A stretch of DNA of 13,968 nucleotides, taken from assembly GCA_035591015.1 (NCBI GenBank), contig JAXIUW010088895.1, forward strand, positions 1 to 13,968. The letters run 5' to 3'. Both the position numbers and the translations under genes were made by a program. This stretch comes from Cephalothrix simula (taxonomy: Eukaryota; Nemertea; Palaeonemertea; Archinemertea; Cephalotrichidae). The first letter of the stretch is position 1. Every line of letters starts with the position of its first letter. The notes below the pieces were generated by a model that saw only the letters and a program-made list of their open reading frames with translations, did not search any database and was not told the DNA's origin. Below are positions 8,659 through 13,968 of the stretch, one piece after another.

Positions 8659-8867
8659 GTTGGATTGATGATAGCAAGAACTGTACCTATGGAATTATAC
8701 AGTGGTATTTTTGTGAAGTATGTGGAAAGAGTTTTAAGCGAAAAAGAGATTATGCTGATCATTCAAATATTCATACCGGACTTAGGCCTTATAAGTGTTT
8801 CAAATGCAATCAAGACTACACTACTGCAAGCAATTTAGCTAGGCATAAACGAAAATGCGAAAAATAA
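8659..8867 (+). CDS. Alternative 3'-terminal exon, C2H2 + C2HC fingers
   Basis: The acceptor tttgacag ends at 8658; the stop is TAA 8865-8867. About 69 residues, starting G-W-I-D-D-S-K. Finger 1 has C19/C22/H35/H39, then a T-G-L-R-P linker. Finger 2 has C47/C50/H63/C67 with helix TASNLAR and ends H-K-R-K-C two residues before the stop. The AATAAA at 8863-8868 overlaps the stop codon, and only 93 bases separate this stop from the first base of the next exon. The 3' end of this isoform must therefore be very short or run through its neighbour. Confidence 0.82.
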
Positions 8868-8960
8868 ATGAAAATTTATGTCTGGATATACCTGCCTTGA
8901 AAGTGTAACTGTATTTTTATATGAATTCATTCCTAATTCGCTGTTTCATGTATTTTCCAG

Positions 8961-9184
8961 TTTTGCACGTGTATAATACATGGAATTGGAACCCAGGAAA
9001 TCAAACTGTATACCCATGCATCATTTGTGGAAGCAAGTTTTCTCGAAAGCGTTCCTTGGAAGATCATATGAATGTCCACTCAGGCCTAAGACCCTATGAG
9101 TGTAATATTTGTAAGAAGATGTTCACTCAAACAAGCAGCTTATATCGTCATATGAGAACTGTGTGTCGGAAAAATATACTATGA
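8961..9184 (+). CDS. Alternative 3'-terminal exon, C2H2 + C2HC fingers
   Basis: The acceptor tattttccag ends at 8960; the stop is TGA 9182-9184. About 74 residues. The leader (V-L-H-V-Y-N-T-W-N-W) includes two Trp. Finger 1 has C20/C23/H36/H40, then S-G-L-R-P, then finger 2 with C48/C51/H64/C69 and helix QTSSLYR. It shares D-H-M-N-V-H and H-M-R-T-[RV]-C with the 7413 exon, marking them as close paralogues. Its branch point and pyrimidine tract must lie within the 93-base gap after the previous exon. Confidence 0.83.
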
Positions 9185-9254
9185 AATAAAATTATACTTT
9201 AAAAGAAATTTTTGATGTTTTACATTAGGAATTAATGAATAGCATATTAATAAA
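9185..9254 (+). terminator. AATAAA signals after the 8961 exon
   Basis: AATAAA starts at 9185, directly after the stop, and again at 9249-9254. The second, 65 bases downstream, is the better placed. It could serve this exon and possibly the crowded 8659 exon too. Confidence 0.5.
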
Positions 9255-9512
9255 TGTTTTTGAAGACATTCTTGTTTGAGTTTGTTAATGTTTTTGCCGA
9301 AGATTTTTTATCACCCCATACTTTTTATTAAAAATTTATATTAATCTATAGTATTGAACTTAAGAAGCGTTCATGTTATGAGTGTAGGCTGCATCAGCGT
9401 TTTTGAACAATTTTGTTTTTGGTTTAAATCATTTCCATTTATGCCTAAGCTCTTTAATTGTTAAGCTGTAGTTTATACATGCTCGTTTATCAGTATTTTT
9501 GGTCTATTACAG
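9191..9512. other. Spacer between array exons
   Basis: AT-rich with the second AATAAA noted above. The frame open from 9458 to the acceptor is intronic read-through. Nothing else is seen. Confidence 0.45.
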
Positions 9513-9796
9513 CTCCTGGTAATACAAAGTTTGGAATGGCGCAGCGTCAAGACGTGTTTCAAAATCGATCTGCGCTTACTCACGACTTGTATGATCCTAC
9601 AAATGGCTCTGATTGTCTATTGTGTGGAAAAACATTCACCCAGAAAAGCAGCCTTTATAGGCATATAAGAGAAAAGCATACTTTAGTTAGAAATTTTGAA
9701 TGTCGGATTTGCAAAAAAAGAATTAGTCGAAAAACGGAATGTTTAAGACATGAGTATTATTGTGGTTTAAAGAATCAGAAAAAGAAGACAGAATGA
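9513..9796 (+). CDS. Alternative 3'-terminal exon, C2H2 + C2HC fingers, shifted order
   Basis: The acceptor tctattacag ends at 9512; the stop is TGA 9794-9796. About 94 residues. A 33-residue leader precedes finger 1 (C35/C38/H51/H56), whose sequence FTQKSSLYRHIREKH matches the second finger of the neighbouring exons. Finger 2 (C64/C67/H80/C84) ends H-E-Y-Y-C and is followed by a basic tail (K-N-Q-K-K-K-T-E). This looks like an exon that lost the usual first finger and gained a different one behind. The linker (T-L-V-R-N) is not of the TGEKP kind. Confidence 0.82.
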
Positions 9797-10219
9797 CTTA
9801 TATAGTACCTGTTTATATACCTTTAATTGGATAACAAAATCTTCCTGTAGTCTTGAAACTGCTCATAAGTTTTTAGATAAGATTGTCTGGTGTAATTGCT
9901 TGTTGTGAAAGCATTAAGTAAATGGTGACTCAAGAAATATTTAACTTTCGGAAGTTATAGCAGATGTTTCAATTTTCTGCGATCCATTTTAGCTGTTTCC
10001 GCCGGGCTATTTTGGATCGATATAGCAACCGGAAATGGAAATGTGGTTAAAACTAACTCTTAGCAGTATTACGTTGTGAATTTGTAAATAATGAATTAAT
10101 TTAGAAAAAAGTGTAGTCTCTGTTCTAAGGTTTTTGCTTTTCTTTTAGTTTTTATCGTTTAGTTTGATGTATTATTGTCTGCCCTTAGTAATATTATCCT
10201 ATCTATTGGTATCTTACAG
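9797..10219. other. Spacer between array exons
   Basis: No gene. A GC-richer patch at about 9978-10036 has partly self-complementary pieces (gatcca...tggatc and tttccg...cggaaa); its meaning is unknown. Confidence 0.4.
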
Positions 10220-10530
10220 ATGCTGCCGTTGGAAATCTTTTCTGCAAAGCTTGCAAGTATGATTGTTCAAGTTTGGATGAGCTCCAAAGTCATGTAATAA
10301 TGCACAGTGATAAGGCCATTCGAAAAGTGTGCCTTTACTGTCAAAGGGAATATAGTTCTGCTTTTAATTTGTCAAGGCATTTACAAATCGTCCATTTGGG
10401 CATTAAGCGATTTATTTGTCCATATTGTGACCGACCATTCGGTGAAAAAAGACCTATGTTGTTACATATGAGATCAGTTCATCAGGATTTGAATGTTTTC
10501 AGTAACTCCTCAATGATATCTTTTAACTGA
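10220..10530 (+). CDS. Alternative 3'-terminal exon, three C2H2 fingers
   Basis: The acceptor tatcttacag ends at 10219; the stop is TGA 10528-10530. The frame is open from the acceptor, giving about 103 residues starting D-A-A-V-G-N-L. Fingers: C9/C12/H25/H29, C38/C41/H54/H59 and C67/C70/H83/H88. Fingers 2 and 3 are joined by L-G-I-K-R-F, close to the L-K-L-K-R-F linker of the exons to the right, so this exon heads the second block. Finger 1 starts upstream of TTG 10273, so a start placed there would cut the finger in half; the exon reading is better. Confidence 0.82.
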
Positions 10531-10931
10531 TGACTAGACAAAAATCTGCTGTTTTGCTCTAGTTGCTCTAATTGTAAAAAGTTGATTGATAATGGTAAAA
10601 AGTATTCATCAGTAAATAATATATAAAGAAACAAAATATATTTAATTCTTCTTAAATCAGCATATTGACTTTAGGAAGGTTTTGTTGTATTCAGAGAAAT
10701 AGTTTTAAATTTTGAAAAATTTGATTTAATTTGAAACTTAAAATTATTTAAACTTATTCGTTGTGGATTTCTTGTTACAAAATCTGTCATTATATAATAA
10801 ATATTTATTATAATTACAGTATCTTTTGTTTTGCTTTACCCTGATTAACCTTTAACTCCAAAACTTATTAACGGACTTGACTTTGCGGTGCCTTTGGCTT
10901 TTCGTAAATATTCTGAGCTTCCGTTTTCCAG
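10531..10931. other. Spacer between array exons
   Basis: Strongly AT-rich; no gene or clear signal besides the acceptor for the next exon. Confidence 0.5.
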
Positions 10932-11152
10932 ATCCTGTTTTCCTTGAATCAACTCCATCTGGTAAAAATTCAAGATTACAGTGTCAAATCTGTGGTAAAC
11001 TTTTTAAATCACGGCGGAATTTAAGGCGCCATTTTGAAACAGTTCATTTGAAGTTAAAACGATTTCAATGCCCTGTGTGTAGTCGAATGTTTGGCGAAAA
11101 AGGATCTATGAAGAGACATTGTCATCTTACGCATATGGAGCCTATTCAGTAA
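10932..11152 (+). CDS. Alternative 3'-terminal exon, two C2H2 fingers (KLKRF linker)
   Basis: The acceptor ccgttttccag ends at 10931; the stop is TAA 11150-11152. About 73 residues, starting D-P-V-F-L-E-S-T-P. Finger 1 has C18/C21/H34/H39 and helix SRRNLRR. The linker is L-K-L-K-R. Finger 2 has C47/C50/H63/H68 and helix EKGSMKR, and the tail is M-E-P-I-Q. Decayed pieces of its 3' half recur at 11672 and 12214, each between copies of the following exon. It therefore appears to be the intact first half of a two-exon cassette. Confidence 0.84.
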
Positions 11153-11345
11153 AAATAATAATCAATCCTGCTTTCAATAATTAGATTATCACATACATGT
11201 AATTGTATTGAAATTGTTAAGACATTCTTTACAAACAATAATTTTCAGAAATTACACTCTTAAAAACTTGTTTTGCAAAAAAACATTTATTAAACCTTTT
11301 TTATTGTTATTTTCTATTAGCCATATGCTTTAATTATCATTAAAG

Positions 11346-11403
11346 TTTTAAGAGGAAAAATCTACTTTATTTTTTGTTTGACCTTTGGAATTTCGTTTTT
11401 CAG
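11346..11403 (+). promoter_or_regulatory. Conserved 58-base intronic tract before acceptor, copy 1
   Basis: It begins ttttaagaggaaaaatctac and ends ggaatttcgtttttcag. The same 58-base tract, without indels and with only a handful of substitutions, precedes the exons at 11944 (11886-11943) and 12548 (12490-12547). It carries the acceptor and probably the branch point. Conservation may only reflect recent duplication. Confidence 0.55.
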
Positions 11404-11600
11404 GTCAAGCTTTCTTGACATCAATCTTACAGTGCAATAGATGTGGTATGGTTTTGAAAAGTCGTCAAAACTTGAAGCGCCATTTTGAAACTGTTCATTT
11501 GAAGCTAAAACGATTTACATGCCCTGTATGTGGCGAAAGGTTTGGCCAGAAGGGGACGATGAAACGGCATTGCCAACTTAAGCATCTAATCTCCTTTTAG
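11404..11600 (+). CDS. Alternative 3'-terminal exon, tandem copy 1 of 3
   Basis: The acceptor gtttttcag ends at 11403; the stop is TAG 11598-11600. About 65 residues, starting G-Q-A-F-L-T-S. Finger 1 has C11/C14/H27/H32 and helix SRQNLKR. Finger 2 has C40/C43/H56/H61 and helix QKGTMKR, with tail L-I-S-F. It is one of three near-identical exons. It differs from the others around finger 1 (S-I-L-Q-C-N-R-C versus S-N-I-Q-C-N-S-C, and V-L-K-S versus V-F-K-S). Changes are mostly outside zinc ligands, so all three are probably functional. Confidence 0.85.
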
Positions 11601-11671
11601 CAAAGAATAGGCTATTCCTAAAAATAGTTTTACGGCACCCATCTTTGTGGTGATCAGGACACTATAACTCT

Positions 11672-11790
11672 CCTGTGTTTAGTCGAACGATTGGCGAAGA
11701 TGAGTGTATGAGGACACATGGTATCTTAAGCATATGATGTCTATTCAGTAAAAATAATAATCAGGCCTGCTTTCAAAATTATTATTTTAA
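11672..11790 (+). pseudogene. Fragment of a decayed copy of the 10932 exon (relic 1)
   Basis: From 11672 the bases follow the second-finger half of the 10932 exon ('cctgtgtttagtcga' for 'cctgtgtgtagtcga', then 'ttggcgaa', 'cttaagcatatg' and 'tattcagtaa'). The match continues past the old stop at 11749-11751 into the 3' flank ('aaaataataatca', 'cctgctttcaa'). The second Cys codon has become Phe, and a one-base deletion after the first His shifts the frame into a TGA. The first-finger half upstream is almost unrecognisable. Confidence 0.85.
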
Positions 11791-11885
11791 AAAAATCATA
11801 TAGTTGTATTTTTGTTGTACAAAAAACTTCTTATTTTATTTTGTTATTGTTATTACCAAATGTATATTATTATTACTATTGAAGT

Positions 11886-11943
11886 TTTTAAGAGGAAAAA
11901 TCTACGTTTTTCCTTGTTTGATATTTGGAATTTCGTTTTTCAG
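11886..11943 (+). promoter_or_regulatory. Conserved intronic tract before acceptor, copy 2
   Basis: Same length and near-identical sequence as 11346-11403, ending in the acceptor of the 11944 exon. Confidence 0.55.
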
Positions 11944-12140
11944 GTCAAGCTCTCTTTACATCAAACATACAGTGCAATAGTTGTGGTATGGTTTTTAAAA
12001 GTCGTCGAAATTTGAAGCGCCATTTGGAAACCGTTCATTTGAAGTTAAAACGATTTACATGTCCTGTCTGTGGCGAAAGGTTTGGCCAGAAGGGGACAAT
12101 GAAACGCCATTGCCAATATAAACATCTGATATTCTTTTAG
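11944..12140 (+). CDS. Alternative 3'-terminal exon, tandem copy 2 of 3
   Basis: The stop is TAG 12138-12140; about 65 residues, starting G-Q-A-L-F-T-S. All eight zinc ligands are kept (C11/C14/H27/H32 and C40/C43/H56/H61). Compared with copies 1 and 3, helix position +2 of finger 1 is Arg (SRRNLKR) and F-E-T-V-H has become L-E-T-V-H. Finger 2 keeps QKGTMKR as in copy 1. The tail is L-I-F-F. The 540-base spacing to copy 1 sets the repeat period. Confidence 0.85.
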
Positions 12141-12213
12141 TATAGAATAGGCTATTCCTAAAAATGATTTTACGGCACGCACCTCTCCTTGTAGCGATCC
12201 GGGCACTAATCCT

Positions 12214-12310
12214 CCTGTTTTTGTGGAAAGATTAGTGAAAAAGGATGTATGAGGAGACATAGTCATCTTAAGCATATGGGGCCGATTCAGTAAATTTCAA
12301 AATTATTATA
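12214..12310 (+). pseudogene. Fragment of a decayed copy of the 10932 exon (relic 2)
   Basis: The stretch from 'gaaaaaggat' (about 12236) to the old stop at 12291-12293 matches the end of the 10932 exon at nearly every base; it would read E-K-G-C-M-R-R-H-S-H-L-K-H-M-G-P-I-Q. Upstream, the CxxC codons of that finger are destroyed and the first finger is missing. It shares 'cttaagcatatg' with relic 1 where the intact exon has 'cttacgcatatg', so both relics come from one already changed copy. Confidence 0.85.
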
Positions 12311-12459
12311 TTAAAAAGAAATATCATATAATTGTATTTTTTAGGTACAAAAATTTTCAGCAATGCGCTGAGCACTGCAAAAAGAATTTGTTGTACTGTA
12401 CAAAACACTTATTTTATTTTATATTGTTTTAGGCATATGCGTTAAAGAGTTATTCAGAG

Positions 12460-12485
12460 TTATTATTATTATTATTATTATTATT
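12460..12485. repeat. (TTA)n microsatellite
   Basis: An uninterrupted run of about eight to nine TTA units upstream of the third tandem exon. Copy 2 has a shorter, imperfect TTA-rich stretch in the equivalent place (about 11861-11880). Confidence 0.9.
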
Positions 12486-12489
12486 GATG

Positions 12490-12547
12490 TTTTAAGAGGA
12501 AAAATCTACGTTATTCCTTATTTGACATTTGGAATTTCGTTTTTCAG
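12490..12547 (+). promoter_or_regulatory. Conserved intronic tract before acceptor, copy 3
   Basis: Third copy of the 58-base tract, directly after the microsatellite and ending in the acceptor of the 12548 exon. Confidence 0.55.
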
Positions 12548-12747
12548 GTCAAGCTTTCTTTACATCAAACATACAGTGCAATAGCTGTGGTATGGTTTTT
12601 AAAAGTCGTCAAAATTTGAAGCGCCATTTTGAAACCGTTCATTTGAAGTTGAAACGATTTACATGTCCTGTCTGTGGTAAAAGGTTTGGCCATAAAGGAA
12701 CAATGAAACGGCATTGCCAAATTACGCATTTGATACCCGTTCAGTAA
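12548..12747 (+). CDS. Alternative 3'-terminal exon, tandem copy 3 of 3 (last of array)
   Basis: The stop is TAA 12745-12747; about 66 residues, starting G-Q-A-F-F-T-S. The ligands are at the same positions as in copies 1 and 2. The -1 position of the finger 2 helix is His (HKGTMKR) where copies 1 and 2 have Gln and the 10932 exon has Glu, so DNA preference may differ. The tail L-I-P-V-Q resembles M-E-P-I-Q of the 10932 exon and probably keeps the ancestral ending. No further acceptor-plus-finger unit follows in the window. Confidence 0.85.
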
Positions 12748-12858
12748 ATAATAGGCTATTTGTAATTATAATTTTGCCAAGAATGCATCAAAGGACAAAG
12801 CCGAAGTGTAGTGTTATGCGCCCGAAACAATGCACCTGTATATCAAATGAATAGGCCA

Positions 12859-12910
12859 TTTTTGTCGTAGAGATTTTTTTGTCCTTTTTGTCGTAGAGAT
12901 TTTTTTGTAG
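12859..12910. repeat. 26-bp tandem repeat, two copies
   Basis: The units 'tttttgtcgtagagattttt...' at 12859-12884 and 12885-12910 are nearly identical. Confidence 0.85.
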
Positions 12911-13148
12911 GACAAAAGGCAATATGGGCATGAACCTGGAAGGTCCTCTTAAACTTTATAGTTAATGAGTATTTTTTATTTTTTTGTTGAAGCTGTGTTT
13001 TCCTGCAAATGTGTTATTTGAAAATGCTAATGTGCTCAACTGCGCATTCTTAATCGTATGAAAATGTCAAATGTTCTGATAAGGCAAAAGTAGTTCTGGA
13101 AAGTTTGATAATCCTCGAAAGGTCCGAGAATTTCTAAACCCAGAACAG

Positions 13149-13228
13149 AAACTATTCTTAGAACTTTGTCCTTCAAAAGTCACAGTTTGAAACTATTCAT
13201 GGAACTGTCCTTCAAAAGTAAAAGTTTG
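13149..13228. repeat. About 40-bp imperfect tandem repeat, two copies
   Basis: Units at 13149-13189 and 13190-13228 share 'aaactattc', 'gaact', 'gtccttcaaaagt' and 'agtttg' in order, with a few substitutions and a 2-base indel. Confidence 0.8.
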
Positions 13229-13303
13229 GATCGAAATTTTTTGGTTGCGTGTATTTATTATTTACCTTTACCTAGTTCTTGTTGATGATATGGCTGTTTC
13301 TTT

Positions 13304-13453
13304 TTTCATCAGGATGACTTTGAAAACATACGTAATTAAGAATTGTGAAGGACATTCATTTCTCTGTCAATTGTGATTATGATTCACATTTTGTTGAAAA
13401 AGATTGTCTTTCACAGTACTAAATAACCTGTTTTCAAAGTCATCCTGATGAAA
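13304..13453. repeat. 150-nt long imperfect palindrome (hairpin or foldback element)
   Basis: The outer arms at 13304-13328 and 13429-13453 are perfect complements over 25 bases (tttcatcaggatgactttga... and its reverse complement). Inside, complementarity continues with mismatches (gtgaaggaca against tgtctttcac, then caattgtga against tcacattttg), leaving a small loop near 13377. It could be a foldback/MITE element or an RNA hairpin such as a microRNA precursor. It has no coding potential. Confidence 0.85.
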
Positions 13454-13507
13454 TAAAGTTGTAAAGATATTTTTTTTCAAAGAAACCATCATATTATCAA
13501 CAGGAAA

Positions 13508-13968
13508 TACACTGCCCAAAAAAGTTCCTTCACATTATTTCAAACGAAAATTTTCTCAAAAATCCGTATAAAATCAAATAATTGTCGAAATTAGATGCGG
13601 TTTTCGGTATATGAAACTTTCATTCCCGTTCTTTAACATGATAGAGTCACTGATGGTTTTTAAAATTATCGGCTCCAGAAAAATTCATAAAGATGAGGCT
13701 GCAAAAAAAAATGTTAGAATTTTTTTTATTCAATTTTGAACCAATTTTTGGGAAAAGTTGCCCTAATAAGACCCCTTTTTTGTGGATGCATCCTGTTCTG
13801 GGTCTTATTGTTAGTTAGTATCCAGATTTGCAAGAATGTAACTATCCATCATCTACTGATACGGCTGCATTTTCAAACGGATGCAAAAATGTGAAAAAAA
13901 GACATTTTGATAAGAAATTTGGATATTTTTTGGATGATGATTCTCTTATCATTGATTATTAGGATAGA
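13508..13968. mobile_element. Possible end of a Tc1/mariner-type element
   Basis: A TA at 13508-13509 is followed by cactgcccaaaaaagttcct, which looks like the start of a Tc1-like terminal inverted repeat (TA target, CACTG-type end, A-rich run). No transposase frame is visible up to the window edge, and the other end is not in view, so the right boundary is only the window limit. It could also be chance. Confidence 0.3.

Larger units (their letters stand above)
12748..13303. other. Non-coding flank right of the array
   Basis: The first bases ('aataggctatt') match the flanks of tandem copies 1 and 2, then similarity stops. Two short tandem repeats lie here. No gene or canonical AATAAA is seen close to the last stop. 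Confidence 0.5.

Noticed and set aside
11812-12015. + strand frame running through intron into the 11944 exon in another frame
   Set aside because: It lacks the zinc ligands that the exon encodes in the array phase.
12045-12275. Reverse-strand frame over the second tandem exon
   Set aside because: Shadow of the 11944 exon and relic 2; no independent features.
3615-12747. Naming the locus lola, broad, fruitless or tramtrack
   Set aside because: The architecture agrees, but the finger sequences are not recognisably those of any one gene and the BTB exon is absent, so no gene symbol was given.
4187-12747. Treating each unit as a tiny independent gene with its own ATG
   Set aside because: Several exons (for example 8659, 10220, 10932, 11404) have no ATG before their fingers, and all share an acceptor and the same split-codon phase.

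Overview
The window looks like nuclear DNA of an arthropod, most likely an insect. It is AT-rich, has spliceosomal GT/AG sites with pyrimidine-rich acceptors and AATAAA-type poly(A) signals, and every supported gene part encodes C2H2 zinc fingers on the + strand. I see no bacterial or viral genes, rRNA, tRNA or CRISPR. The species cannot be told from the sequence.

Layout. (1) 1-985 is upstream DNA with a diverged direct duplication and a probable 5' UTR splice donor at 811. (2) 986-1758 is one exon encoding an acidic leader plus six zinc fingers, with a poly(A) signal at 1925. (3) 1931-3614 holds no recognisable gene. (4) 3615-12747 is an array of short exons. Each has a 3' splice acceptor, two to three C2H2 or C2HC fingers and its own stop codon, and none has a visible splice donor. 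Thirteen look intact; at least four more are decayed copies, with a possible fifth. Every intact exon begins with exactly two bases that complete a split codon, so any of them could be joined to the same upstream exon. (5) 12748-13968 is non-coding, with a long near-perfect palindrome and a possible transposon end.

Interpretation. The array has the architecture of mutually exclusive 3'-terminal exons that give one transcription factor many alternative DNA-binding ends, as known for the Drosophila BTB-zinc-finger genes lola, broad, fruitless and tramtrack. The shared 5' part (a BTB domain, if the analogy holds) is not in this window and would lie to the left. I do not recognise the finger sequences well enough to name the gene.

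The array has two blocks. Exons from 4187 to 9796 mostly use TGEKP-like linkers between fingers, and four neighbours (7413-9796) end in a C2HC finger. Exons from 10220 to 12747 use a VHL-x-[IL]-KRF linker. The right-hand end records recent growth: a two-exon cassette seems to have been tandemly triplicated, with one member surviving and the other decaying in the two newer copies. The 986-1758 exon has the same splice phase, so it is either a separate gene nested beside or inside the larger one, or an unusually long member of the array.
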